Below, piece after piece: positions 1 to 10,587 of a stretch of 53,342 bases of DNA. The stretch's first letter is position 1; every line of letters starts with the position of its first letter. A program made the translations under genes and the position numbers. This stretch comes from Chara braunii (taxonomy: Eukaryota > Streptophyta > Charophyceae > Charales > Characeae): the NCBI GenBank assembly GCA_003427395.1, contig BFEA01000283.1:848362-901703 (forward strand), read 5' to 3'. Below the pieces are notes generated by a model that searched no databases, was not told where the DNA came from, and saw only the letters and a list, made by a program, of their open reading frames with translations.

Positions 1-166
1 TTTTTTTTTTTTTTTTTTTTTTTTTTTTTTCTAATTCGAAGTCGAGGCCTCGACGGAGTCGACTCGATGAAGCCTTTTTCTTGCCTGGATGCATACACCC
101 GCTTCTAATTCGAAGTTGAGGCTTGACGGGTGTTGGACGGAGTCGACGCGAGGGAGTTTTTTTTTC

Positions 167-207
<41 letters not shown>

Positions 208-245
208 CTATATGTGTGTATATGTGTGTGAGTCCATGAATCAAT
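1..245. repeat. Low-complexity edge: poly-T, duplicated block, (TC)n
   Basis: A run of 30 T opens the window. A block beginning CTAATTCGAAGTCGAGGC at 31 recurs in modified form at 105-122, and both copies are followed by a GGAGTCGAC motif, so this is an imperfect direct duplication with a period of about 75 bp. A (TC)17 microsatellite fills 171-204. No coding signal is seen. Confidence 0.8.
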
Positions 246-442
246 CAAATTGATCGTTTGATTGGTTAATTAATTTTTTTATGCCTTAAACAGTAGCATT
301 GGTATATGGCGATGAGTATTACATTCGAATACAGGTTAGATTATCGTCTGATTTTGTTATTGGTATATTTGTTGTTTTTTTCGTGGTGGTCTCTACAGAC
401 AGACAACTGTTTGGTGAAACCAGCGCAGTGGTGGACAGATGT

Positions 443-931
443 ATGGAAAGGGGGGTCGAGGGATCATCCCGGTCCGATTGGGATAAGGCCGTATATGATG
501 ATGCATTCGAGTCATTCGACCATCGCCTCATTAAATCTCACATGAAACATAAATACATTGAGAAGTGTGAGGAATTATATGAGTATACCACGACGAACGA
601 GATTCATGAGAGAGAACAACGTTTGCATGAACCTCAGTCGAAACTGCGGTATGGTGTTGAAGGTAAGCTTCCCAGTGATTTTGCGTTGAGGAGGGTATTT
701 GGTCGCTTCCTCACAGACAATGAAGGTCATCGATGGACTCAGGATGAGCTGCTAGAAATGCTGAAGAAGAACAAGGAGGAAGTGCATGCATTGAGGAATG
801 CATTTATGAAAGTTGAGTTGAATGCACGATCAGCGGTTGAAAGTTTCATCGAAGCGAAACGAAGTGAACAGGTAAGAGATTCCTCTGTGTCCGGTGGGGT
901 TGTGAAGAAGGAGGCGGATGGCGCCAGATGA
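443..931 (+). CDS. Hypothetical charged protein, possibly part of a larger decayed element
   Basis: An open frame of 162 codons counted from the first real ATG at 443. The same frame is open upstream to about 299 but only with a TTG start and a very hydrophobic lead that looks like chance. The product is rich in Glu, Lys and Arg, with helix-forming stretches such as DELLEMLKKNKEEVHALR that suggest a coiled coil. No family is recognised. The next ORF starts at 928 inside the stop codon (ATGA overlap), which in a eukaryote more likely reflects a frameshifted single gene than an operon. A GTAAGA at 872 could be a splice donor. Real coding status is uncertain. Confidence 0.35.
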   Translation: MERGVEGSSRSDWDKAVYDDAFESFDHRLIKSHMKHKYIEKCEELYEYTTTNEIHEREQRLHEPQSKLRYGVEGKLPSDFALRRVFGRFLTDNEGHRWTQDELLEMLKKNKEEVHALRNAFMKVELNARSAVESFIEAKRSEQVRDSSVSGGVVKKEADGAR

Positions 932-1293
932 TGATGACGCGTGCTGAGGACATTAACATAAAGTTTAAGCCTTTAATTCAATCGTCCATTAGAAACGATT
1001 TGTTAGATCAAGCTTGTGAGTTTAGTACTACAATTGACCCGCACCTATTGCAAGAGTGTGGTGATTTGCGTCGACGATTAGAAGAAGCCGAGAGTGGGAT
1101 AAAAAAATTATTGTTGGTAGGTGCCTTAGCAGCAATTGATTTTTATTTTGCCTCGGACCTGTTGGAGATTCCATCGAGTGCAACTTTTGAAGACCTTCAA
1201 AAAACGCGGTTGATTGCTGTGTTAGAGTCATTACGAAAGGTTGGTTCGGAGCTGGCATACAGGAATGCACTTTTAGAGGTGCAAAATGCGTGA
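928..1293 (+). CDS. Hypothetical protein, overlaps the preceding ORF by 4 bp
   Basis: A 121-codon frame starting with ATG at 928. The sequence contains a charged helix (LRRRLEEAESGIKKLL) followed by a moderately hydrophobic segment (LLVGALAAIDFYFASDLL). It shares the style of the ORF before it and probably belongs to the same broken gene. No recognised domain. A GTAAGT at 1304-1309, just after the stop, could be a donor site. Nothing links it directly to the Helitron at 6.4 kb. Confidence 0.3.
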   Translation: MMMTRAEDINIKFKPLIQSSIRNDLLDQACEFSTTIDPHLLQECGDLRRRLEEAESGIKKLLLVGALAAIDFYFASDLLEIPSSATFEDLQKTRLIAVLESLRKVGSELAYRNALLEVQNA

Positions 1294-1510
1294 AGTTTCA
1301 AGTAAGTGATAGTCAGTTCAGGGGAACAGTGATCACGCTTTGATATTTATATAAGCAGATACGAGAAGAGTTAATGGATTCAATGTTCAGGGATAGTTTT
1401 TCAGATCGATGTGGTAACAGATTCACGAATGGCATTGTGACACGTTACAAAGAACAGTTTTACACTTAAAGAATTTTGTTGGCGAATGTCATTGATACCC
1501 ATTCGCCAAT

Positions 1511-1830
1511 GCGGTTTATGCAGGAGATGGAGCATATGGAAGAGAATTGAATGCTCTCGCGAGCATAAATATAGAACATGAGGCAAAATTGCATGAGGTG
1601 GTGGTTGCATTGATTGAACCACTGAGGCGTCCGTGTCCTGAGTGTAGAAGCTTAAGCTATTTGAGAAGCGGGCACCATAGAGAATTTGATGATTTGACGT
1701 TGTTAGACGGAAGTGTGACAACACGACAAACCATTATCCTGATGGAGATGCTATTGTTGATAAGCAAGAACCGTTAGCAATGAAAGAAAGGATGAGACAA
1801 CTTCGTGGACGTGACAATGTAGATGAGTAG
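1511..1830 (+). pseudogene. Frameshifted fragment of a hypothetical protein
   Basis: One frame is open from about 1511 to 1777 and includes a CPECRSL motif that could be half of a zinc ribbon. Reading continues sensibly in a second frame from about 1739 (DGDAIVDKQEPLAMKERM) to a TAG at 1828-1830. Codon content on both sides of the shift looks alike, so I read this as one coding segment broken by an indel. Family unknown. Confidence 0.3.
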
Positions 1831-1959
1831 TGCAATTTTTCTTTGTCATTGATTATGAAATGAATCATATTCGAGCAATAAAAATAGGAGTGACCATCGT
1901 GGGATAGACAATGAAGAGGTGGAGCTTGATAGCTGGAACAACGTGTTGTTTTACTTTTT

Positions 1960-2165
1960 TTTTTTCATTTTCATTAATGATGAAGGGTTTTACGATAAAA
2001 CACAAATATTTGTATTTTCTCTATCTCTCGCTCCCTTTCTCTCTCGATCCTTCTTTCTCTCTTTCTGTCTCTATTTCTCTCTCTCTCTCTCTTTCTCTCT
2101 CTGTGTCTTTATCTCTCTCCCTCTTTCTCTCACTATATTTCCTTTTCAATTTTTTTTTTTTCTTT
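1960..2165. repeat. CT-rich low-complexity tract
   Basis: Long runs of CTCTCT and TTTC with poly-T stretches at 1955-1968 and 2151-2162. Apparent ORFs here (strings of Ser, Leu and Phe) are artefacts of the repeat. Confidence 0.85.
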
Positions 2166-3064
2166 TTCGGCATTCTTTGTTTTTACAAGTATAATTGGAA
2201 TTATGAGAAAATATTATTGATAGATGAAAATAAAGGTTGCCTTAGTCGTTTGTTACTATGTTACCTCGTGTTGTATATGTTCATTCTTATGAATACGATT
2301 TTAACCTTTAGTTGCTAAAATTTTTAAGATTTTTTTTTCTTCATATTGTATGTTTTTTCCTGTTCATTTTTATATTGTTTTACTTATTGCTGAAAAACAA
2401 ACAGATGAGTATACTTAAAAAAATATGGACATAAGATAATATTGAAAAGTAATTGAAATCAATAAGAACTTTCGAAAAAAGAAAATATTGCAAGAGGTTG
2501 TGTGTTATCGGATTGTAAATTTTATGAATAATTGTAAAGGAAGAGTCGTGAAAATCAATAAAAAACAACAACAACATTTATGTCGTCTTCAACTAAATGT
2601 TATCGAAGGAAAGCAAAGCATGCTGAAGAATAAACAAGGTATAAATGATTGTGCTACAAAAGACCCTGAAAATACTAAGGCAAATATGTTAAGTAAAGAA
2701 AATGTTATTGGGAGGATTGGGTCATACGATGGATTGTAATGAATATTAGAGAAGGAACAATTCCGATAAGAAGGAATAAAGTTAGCAATAAATATAACAT
2801 TTCTCCCAAGACACCCATGTTATCCCGAACGACCTCCTCTCAAGTACGTCTGCTCCAAAAAGCCATATTCTCTACCCCCTTTGCTTCTATCTCATCAAAG
2901 TCGTCGAAGCAAAAGAGGAGAGGAATGGTGAGGCTATCAACAGTTTGACCGACCTCGATCGCTAGGAATGATATTTCCTGGAACCACGACCTTTGAAGTT
3001 GGAGTGGGAGAGGTGAGGTACGCCGCATAGACCCATTTATGGGAGAGAAGGTTAACAACAGTCG
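2166..3064. other. AT-rich stretch with two short overlapping ORFs, no recognised gene
   Basis: Two short frames (2488-2739 and 2739-2948) overlap as TAATG. The first only starts at a TTG, and its product is Lys- and Asn-rich, as expected from AT-rich DNA. I see no domain, RNA gene or terminal repeat, and I would not call either a gene. Confidence 0.5.
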
Positions 3065-3640
3065 TATTTTTCATCACCACTTCAAGACACCCTTCACCAC
3101 TTCAGGATGCAGCCTACCTAAACAGGTGGTTTTCAAGGTCTTCGGACCTTTCACCACCTCAGGATCATTCAAGTCTGAAAATCCTAAATGGTCCTGAAAT
3201 GGTGAAAGCTCCGAAGACCCTCAAAACCACCTGTTTAGGCAGGCTGCATCCTCAAGTGGTGAAGGGTGGTTTTTATGGTCTTCGGAACTTTCACCACTTC
3301 AGGACCATTCAGGATTTTCAGACTGCCCAAAACTTTCACTTGACCACTTTAGGATACCCTTCACCACTTCAAGATGCAACCTACCTAAACAGGTGGTTTT
3401 CAGGCTCTTCGGATTTTTCACCACTTCAGAACCATTCAAGATTTTCATGGTCTTCAGACCTTTCACCACTTCAGGACCATTCAGGATTTTCAGACAACCC
3501 AAAACTTTCACTTGACCACTTCAGGACACCCTTCACCACTTCAAGATGCAGCCTGCCTAAACTGGTGGTTTTCAGGGTCTTCGGACTTTTCACCACTTGA
3601 GAACCATTCAGGATTTTCAGACAGCCAGAAACTCTCACTT
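3065..3640. repeat. Repeat cluster with a 173-bp palindrome and a ~172-bp tandem unit
   Basis: The unit begins CACCACTTCAAGATGC and continues through an AAACAGGTGGTTTTC block to CAGGATTTTCAGAC. Direct copies start at about 3362 and 3534. An earlier copy at 3092-3156 is followed by its reverse complement at 3200-3264; the spacer is itself partly palindromic (TCAGGATCATT with AAATGGTCCTGA), so 3092-3264 folds almost end to end. The ORFs seen on both strands follow the repeat and are not genes. Confidence 0.8.
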
Positions 3641-4550
3641 CAGAATTTTCATTCCTGAATTTTCAGCTACTCGATAACCGCTTGTGATTTATGGGGGTGG
3701 TGCAATGTTGTCGTGGAGAAGCCAACGCTTACTTTAGAGGTCTGAGTCTCGTGTCAGGGCGAGGAGAATGGGTATACCGGAGTACATCCTGGCAGTCGGA
3801 ACTCGGAGAGGCTGGGAAGACATTTTACCTTCTTCGAACTCTTTGTGGACGTATTACTAACCTAGAATACCCAAGGCAGGCCGCAAGTTGGAGCCGCCTT
3901 GATCAAGGTCGATTGGAGTCAAAAGGAGTTTCAATCCCAATGACAAACTTATACGAACAGAAAAGTGATCCCTATCGTGCAACGACAAACTGTAAACGTG
4001 GACAAATGAGGTACGTATGACTCTATCCCATGGGGCCCTTGAAAGACTAAGGAGTGTATAGGACCACAAATGAAACATACGAAAAAAAAAATTATCGTTT
4101 TTTTGAGCAACACATAGCAAAAAAAATATGACGTGACTTGATTGATTAACATATAATTTGATATAAATCCGGTGTTAATTGAACGTTCGCATGAATATGC
4201 AACTTCACCGTTACGTTTATATCCACACCAACAAGTATGTTCCGGTGTCAATTAATTAACCTCCATTTCCCTCGACATGAGCATTAAAAAAAAAAAAACA
4301 TAAAATGATGTTTTTCTTTTTTTTTTCCTCTTGGTGTTGTAACGACTTTGTTTATGCTTGGAATACATGTTTTTTTTTTTTTTTTTTACTTGGCGCTATA
4401 TCACTCTTCTTATTATGATAATTACATCTATATATGCACGTTCTAAGATATATTTTCTTCGTCCCGGTTTTCTATATATACCGTATTTCTCATATCATTT
4501 AATTTATATGTTATAGTCATGTAAAAATACATACACACACGACCGTTGAT
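3641..4550. other. AT-rich intergenic DNA, no gene seen
   Basis: The interval carries several A and T runs (for example 4285-4300 and 4370-4387) and scattered short frames without family resemblance. No tRNA, terminal repeat or promoter could be supported. Confidence 0.5.
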
Positions 4551-4814
4551 ATGGCAGGGGACGAAGGTGTGCGTGAGGCTTCAACCACCAGTAATTTATC
4601 TACCATTCTAAACTCCCCTTCATCTGGGGATAGGTCCTTGCATGTTTCGTGGAAGTATCGCAAACGCCTTCGGCGTTATGAAGGACTTGTTATCGATCCT
4701 TTGTTGTCTTCTCCAACGATGCCAGAGTGTGATCAATCGCCTACCATTGATTCTGGTCAAGTCTGTTCCACCGCGCTTGTTTTTCGTCGAAAGATGCATT
4801 GGGATTATATATAG
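4551..4814 (+). pseudogene. N-terminal fragment of a Helitron-associated ORF, ended next to a MITE
   Basis: An 87-codon frame from an ATG in good context (GATATGGCA). The product starts Ser/Thr-rich and then becomes basic (KYRKRLRRYEG). It stops at 4812-4814, one base before the presumed target-site copy of the MITE inserted at 4823. Coding-like sequence resumes in another frame just past the MITE, so I infer that one gene, possibly the N-terminal part of the Helitron protein, was split by the insertion and later decayed. No domain is recognised. Confidence 0.35.
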
Positions 4815-4822
4815 GTTCGTAT

Positions 4823-5179
4823 CTGCGTAGCACAGTGTAAGAGTTCGGAGGCGAACGCGAACATGTTCACCAAAACGCGAACGGCCACTCAAAACCCTCC
4901 GAACGCAAACATAAAAAATATATATAAAAAAAAAGAAAAATGTTTCAGAAAAATATGAACAGACTGTATATTATGTTAAATATTGATACAAGCAACTTTT
5001 GCCTTGGAGTCATGCTCAAATTCGTAGCCAATCATGAGTTAGAAATAAAAAACCGAAACTATATATATATATTTTTTTTTACGAAAAAAAATTACGTTCG
5101 TCCGAAAATGTTCGTGAGAACACGTGAACACGTTCTCTCGCACGTGAAGGGGCGCGAACACGTTCGTCGTGCTATGCAA
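4823..5179. mobile_element. hAT-type MITE, copy 1 (357 bp)
   Basis: Terminal inverted repeats are CTGCGTAGCAC on the left and TTGCATAGCAC (reverse complement of the right end), 9 of 11 matching. Flanking 8-mers GTTCGTAT (4815-4822) and GTTCAGAT (5180-5187) match at 6 of 8 and would be a decayed 8-bp target duplication, the hallmark of hAT insertions. Subterminal zones hold many GTTCG/CGAAC motifs. An inner core at 4986-5033 (AATACAAGC-type start, then AACTTTTGCCTTGGAG) is shared with the copy at 27830-28175. It encodes no transposase. Confidence 0.8.
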
Positions 5180-5202
5180 GTTCAGATATTACTCCCTGTT
5201 GA

Positions 5203-5748
5203 TCTACGAGCGAAACACCGGTGTCATCACAACACGAACACCGCAAACGAGGACGACCACCTTCCCAAAGTCGTCGGAGTCGAAGGTCTTTAATACAAGC
5301 GGTAAATATTGCGGGTGATGCGACTATTCGCATGAGAGACAAACAACTGATGGTAACTCGATATCGTGACCTTGATTGTTATATCGAAGAACAATGTTGT
5401 GATAGGTCTTTATCTTTTCGACAACCAATTCCGATGGCAGACGATATCACAAACCATGTGTTTTTTAACCTAAGGAGTCAAGGAAATATTGATGTTCGTA
5501 CCGGTCAGATTAGTTGTAATCGAAATATCTCTATAACCTTGCAAATTGCACGTCTTGTTGAAATTGATACGGATGTTGCAGTACATATAAATTATGTTTC
5601 GATGGTCAAAAAAATCTTCTTAGTCGATAGTTTCCCTTTTCATTCGCCACATGTACACGATGGTTCGTCATCGAGGTTCACAGAGCATGTCCGACAAAGA
5701 TGTGTGGAGCCTGACTTTTGTCCTCCCATGACAAATGTTCATGCATAA
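5203..5748 (+). pseudogene. Basic/AT-hook-like ORF upstream of the Helitron Rep gene
   Basis: The frame is open from just after a TGA at about 5200. It begins with a KRGRPPSQSRRSRRS segment that resembles an AT hook plus basic tail, followed by an ordinary globular-looking stretch (RDLDCYIEEQCCDRSL, then DITNHVFFNL). It has no clear start codon, consistent with a broken 5' end caused by the MITE at 4823-5179. It points towards the Helitron gene and may be its amino-terminal region. No specific family match is recognised. Confidence 0.4.
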
Positions 5749-5790
5749 CCATGCTCTTCTGCAACGGCCCTACTATATTCGTCGAACACA

Positions 5791-6396
5791 ATGGTTAGAA
5801 AGTTTGTTGGATTTCATAATCATTTAGGGAGATTATTATTACTGAAACCGATTCGTTCGAGGCACAACAGATGGTATCGTATGTTGCGCCTTCGACAACT
5901 GCGTGCCGCTAAAGTTGTGCGTCGTTTGAAACTCAGATCGTTGTCGTTGATGCCTCGACGTGTGTTGCCCGACTATGCTGCAAATACGATAATTGCGGAA
6001 AGTACTGTGGACGTTGGTGGTCGAACGGAACAAGTCGATACAATGAATACCAATGAACCAGGTTCTACATCATGTAGAATTTTAACCCAGAAAAACATCC
6101 AGGAGAGACAGACAAGCTTTCGTGTTAAACGAATGCGTGTATTGAGAGCTATGATTAACAATCGTAGGAGGAAAAAAAATATGCTTGATCATAAATACTT
6201 TCTGCGCGGTTTGAGGCGAAGTTTGCTCGCTATGAATGTCCTTCGAAAGATTCGAGCGACCGCCCTGGCTAGTCGAGGAGTGCATCTTCTTCTTCGAAAG
6301 AAACGTGTAGTCATTGTTCTCGGCTGGGACAATCACATAGTTTGTCATGGAGAGCAAGGCAATCACATAATTCATCTGTTACAATTCGAAATTTAA
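5791..6396 (+). CDS. Arg-rich ORF, probable Helitron N-terminal region
   Basis: A 201-codon frame from an ATG at 5791. It is dense in Arg and Lys (for example RMRVLRAMINNRRRKKN and LRGLRRSLL), typical of DNA-binding or nuclear-targeting tails. Plant Helitron proteins often begin with such a basic region before the zinc-finger and Rep domains, and here the zinc-finger-like CNYCGAKL follows 200 bp downstream in another frame. The function is inferred from that position only. Confidence 0.4.
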   Translation: MVRKFVGFHNHLGRLLLLKPIRSRHNRWYRMLRLRQLRAAKVVRRLKLRSLSLMPRRVLPDYAANTIIAESTVDVGGRTEQVDTMNTNEPGSTSCRILTQKNIQERQTSFRVKRMRVLRAMINNRRRKKNMLDHKYFLRGLRRSLLAMNVLRKIRATALASRGVHLLLRKKRVVIVLGWDNHIVCHGEQGNHIIHLLQFEI

Positions 6397-6429
6397 TGAA
6401 CAATCGATAACATAATGAGTAAAGTCGCG

Positions 6430-7860
6430 ATGAGGAAATAAATGATTCGAATGAGGCTCCGCCTGCTGATCTGAATGCATTCCCATCTGCACCCGTGACA
6501 ACACCAAATGTGACGGTTGAGAATATTGTGGCAATTCTTGGGAGTGCTACCACGGTTGAGGCGTTTGACATTAGTGGTCGACAACCATGTAACTATTGCG
6601 GTGCTAAATTGTGACATCATGAAAAAAGACGGAGAAAGATATGCTGCAGAAAAGGTGTGCGACGTTGTCCTTTGTGGGACTGACCTCGCGAAGGGTCTCC
6701 GGAGCATGGGATTCTTTTCATTTGGGGTTTGTCCGGCGTGCCTCGAAAGCTGGATGGCCGTCAGGACTTAGTGCCACTGAGTACTATGCATTTCACCTTC
6801 ACGAACGCGATGATGAAAGACCTTTGCCTCCTTTATGCAACACATTTTTTCCACGAGTTTTGTTGCATGGCGTACACTAAGGTTGAATTCCTTCGCTTAA
6901 AATGAGTGAGATTCCATCAGAAAGATTTGGAGTATTGTCAGGATTTACGAGATGTTGTGGAACAATATCAATGTGGTGACGGTGTTAAGATAAAAGTGGT
7001 TTTACCGTCAGCGTTCACTGGTGGGCCCTGATATATATGTGAAAGATATCACGAAAGCATGACAATCGTGAGGCGATTCGGAAAACCAGATTTTTACATC
7101 ATTTTGACGTGCAACACTAACTGAACGGAGATCAAATAAGCCTTGTTGTCAGGTAAATGTCCTAACGACAGGTCGGATCTTCTCTCTAGAGTATTCAAAG
7201 GTTGTTTTGCACAACTCCTCGACGAGATAAAGACCAAACGGATCTTTGGTAGGGTGAATGCAAAAAAAAGGTCTACCACACGCATAAATATTGGTTATCT
7301 TGCATCCGGATGATATACTTTCGGATGTGGATGACATTAACACTGTGGTGTATGACGAGATTCATCCCGAAGGGCAATTGAGAGAAAGGGTTGCCAACTT
7401 CGTGTTGCACGCGATTTGTGGTGCGAAGAAACGAGACGCTTTGTGTACTGAGGGCGAAGAATGTACAAAAGGGTTCCCAAAAGACTTCATTTCGATAACA
7501 ACATTCAAAGAAAATATAAACGTACCCTTTATATATGTGAAGGAAACTAAGTGACAGTGGTTTTAAGATTGTTCAAAATGATAACGTTAATGATAATCGT
7601 TGTATGGTCCCTTATAACCCTTATTTGCTAATGGGGTTTAATTGCCACTTGAATGTTGAATATTGTGCTAACATCAAGGTGTGGAAGTAGGTGTATAAGT
7701 ATGTATACAAAATGTGTGATCATGCTCTGGTTTGCGAGTAAGATAGTAATGCGCTCATCGATGAAGTTAAATTATATCAAGATATGCATGTCGTGGGTGT
7801 GCGCGAGACATGCTTGCGTCTATTTGAGTTCGACCTTTTTTCCAATCCGTTTGCCTTCGA
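6430..7860 (+). pseudogene. Helitron replication-initiator (Rep, HUH) region, decayed
   Basis: Helitron Rep proteins nick and rejoin DNA ends during rolling-circle transposition. Diagnostic blocks appear in order: a zinc-finger-like CNYCGAKL (about 6588-6611), VVLPSAFTGGP, FGKPDFYIILTCN, a KKGLPHA remnant of the HUH-containing motif, HPDDILSDVDDINTVVYDE, ECTKGFPKDF, VPYNPYLLMGFNCHLNVEYC and YKYVYKMCDHAL. Most of it reads in one frame, with in-frame stops at 6612 (Trp expected), 7029 (Arg expected), 7122 (Trp expected) and 7137 (Gln expected), and a shift at the A run near 7262. It continues into the helicase part. It cannot make a full protein. Confidence 0.9.
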
Positions 7861-9600
7861 TTGGACCTTTTGCAAACTGATGATGCATACGATCAATGCG
7901 TAAAGAAAGCCGTAGGAAATTGTATGTCTGAAAAAATTCATAAAGTATTTGTTGTGGTTCCCACCTTTGGTCCAGTTAACGACCTGGTTTGTTTCCTTGA
8001 ACGACATTGGGATAAAATGTGTGACGATTTTCAGTATCGCTCAAACAATCAAATTGTTCCCTCGAACATTTTGCAATAGTCTTATTTCATCTTGACCATA
8101 TTTTGCAAGAGTTTGGAAAAAACACCCGTCAGTTCTTCCTTTATTGTCCAACATCCGATGGGGAAACAATTGCTGAGAACCTAACGAGACATTATGAGAA
8201 TAAAAGGGTGTCGTCGATTCTAAACAATGAGTTGTTATATGATCTGATTCGAATGCAACGTAGTTATGACTCTAATTTTTGACGTCTTCGGCCATGCCAA
8301 CGAGTGTTGGTGGAAAAAGTTGTTCGGACTATGCAAGAGAAAAGACTGTTGCGTGTTTTTGTTGATGCACTGACTGAAACAAGAATTTTTTTTTGCATTG
8401 AAATGATTCCGACAGGTATCTAGTCTCGTTCTTCCATTGGACTGGTCATGGCGTCGAGTGGCATAGCGGCGACTCTTTTGACAGGGGTCGAACATTTCAC
8501 TCACGATTGTAGGCATCTTTGAAACTTGATAATACTCGTCCCTTCTCAATTCTGAAACAAAGAGATCTTGCAGAGTTTATCCGTCGTGCCGACTTGATTG
8601 TTTGGGACGAGATTCCGATGAGTAACAAGTTCCACTTGGAAAATCTCGACATGAAGTTTCGAGACCTCAATAACAATGATGAGCCATTTGGTGGAAAAAT
8701 TTTACTTCTTGTTGAGGATTTTATACAAGTTTTGCCCATTGTGAAATACGGATCGTGAGCGCAACAAATTGATATGTTCATCAAAATATTTCCTTTGTGA
8801 AAAAGGTTCATCAGTTGATCGAAAATATGTGAATCTTAAGCTTAGGCGATGATGAAATCGCACGAATGGTTGTCCACTTTTGAATGCATGTTGGGAATGG
8901 TGACAATCCTCGTGTTGTTCCTAATGAACCCGCTGTGGTCTGATTGCCACGTGAGATTTATACGGATAAACCGATTGATGAGTTGATTTCAATAATGTTT
9001 GACGATGTGTCCAACCACGTGGGGGATGCCGAGTATTTCTTGCCTCGATTAATTCTATGCCCTACTGTTTTTGACAATTTCCCTAGGGAGGTGCGTGAGT
9101 TTTTCAGCATTGATTATCCTGATTCGGATAATACCGGACTCGGTATTGAGCGCGATTTTTTAATCTCTCTCGATGATCAGGCCTTCCACCTCACAAACTG
9201 CGCTCGAAAATTGGTGCGTCTATGATGCTTTTGCGAAATTTGTCGCCGAAGCAAGGACTTTGTAACGGTACAAGGGTGATTCTAAAAAAAAATATTACCG
9301 ATGATTTGTTGGAAGTGACAATGATGCTTACGGGTAAGACTTTATTGATCCCCAAGATGGATCTGACAAGTGATGGCGAGACCATCGAGTTTAAATGGTG
9401 TAGGAGGCAATTTGTTGCTCGTTTTGTTTTTGCTGTAACGATTAACAAGTCATAGACATAAACTGTATCGCGTGTAGGTAGCAAACCGGTTTTTGTGCAT
9501 GACCAACTGTATGTTGCTTTGTCGTGTTTTGCCCATCCCAACAACATTCGTGTTGCGTTGCCTGATAATTTTTTTTTCGTAAAGAATATTATATATCATT
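7861..9600 (+). pseudogene. Helitron Pif1-like helicase region, decayed
   Basis: The Pif1-type domain of Helitrons unwinds DNA during transposition. Seen in order: DDAYDQCVKKA, DHILQEFGKNTRQFF, an expected Walker A site near 8350-8390 that has lost its GGTGKT core (VFVDALTETRI), VMASSGIAATLLTG, RTFHSRL, the Walker B-like LIVWDEIPM, FGGKILLLVEDFIQVLP, the late block GLCNGTRVIL, then TINKS followed by LYVALSCFAHPNN. Frameshifts occur near 8480 and 9220. In the universally conserved SQ-x-QT signature both Gln codons are now TAG and TAA (9452-9460). The loss of Walker A alone would abolish ATPase activity. Confidence 0.9.
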
Positions 9601-9692
9601 AACTTTTCGAAGGAGTTGTTGAAATTTTGTTTTTTTGAGCCTTGGCATTCCGATGAATTTTATCATTTTCTTTCTTCGCAAGTGATTCCCGA

Positions 9693-10406
9693 ATGGACCA
9701 TAAATATAACACTCGTGCTGACAGAAAAGCAATGAAAACCAGCAACACCACTCGACTTGATTTGAATGTTACGTTAAAAGTTGAAACCGAACATTTAGAG
9801 AGATAAAAGGAAAGTGGAAATGATGAGAGATCGGTCAATCTTGGAAGTGAACATGCTCAGGACGATCATGTTGTTTTTAACGAAGTTGAACCTGCATGTT
9901 CGAAAGGGAATACCCTTGTTGATGCTGAAAACATGGTTGTGGAGGGGAGTGGTGGCGATTGTCATGTTGATGGGGATTATTCACGTAAAGGTTTGTCAAG
10001 TAGGGCTAATATCCTTTCATTTCCCGATGACGAGGATGAAAACGTTACGGGTGATTCGAAAGAAGACCGTGTTGAATCTACATTGAAGAGAAGAAAGAGT
10101 CGTGGTGTGAAAATTAATCTTTTGAGTTCCCCCGAAATGTCGGAGCCTACCTTGGCCGATAATCGGGCGGGACAACAACCTGTTGTTGTTGAAACGGGAA
10201 CTCAGATTATGAGAGGGCTGAATGCGCTCCCCGATAATGCACTCGTATCTCTCTCATTTTATGAACGGGTCACTGGATGTGCACGTGTTCGTGATTCATG
10301 TTCGCAATCTCAAAGCAGCGAACACGAAAAAGATGTTTGCGCCACATCGCAACCACAAAATCCTTCGGGGGTCGTTGTGGTGCCCGACGATAACGATGCG
10401 CTCTGA
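9693..10406 (+). pseudogene. Accessory ORF downstream of the Helitron helicase, one in-frame stop
   Basis: Reading from the ATG at 9693, the frame stays open to the TGA at 10404-10406 with a single TAA at 9804-9806, giving about 237 codons. It starts MDHKYNTRADRKAMK, turns acidic (SFPDDEDENVTGD) and then has a nuclear-signal-like KRRKSRGVK. No domain is recognised. The position, orientation and single nonsense codon fit a second gene carried by the same Helitron and inactivated in the same way. Codon use resembles the Rep/Hel gene. Confidence 0.45.
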
Positions 10407-10587
10407 GTCCGCACTCCGAATCCGCGTGCTTACGTTGCTTGATGGTTTGACGATGCGAAGTAGATTGACATGCAAAATGTCTTGACTTAGTTGTTTTTTG
10501 AAATGTTTGTCAAAAGTGTCGCATTCGTAAAAAGATTGACGAATATAGGAAAACTTCCTTGACTGCAAAAGAAACAAACTCACTAAT

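Noticed and set aside
1911-2318. Ser/Leu/Phe-rich ORFs
   Set aside because: They translate a CT microsatellite.
3065-3640. CRISPR-like regular repeats
   Set aside because: The units are about 172 bp, include an inverted copy and have no unique spacers; the context is eukaryotic.
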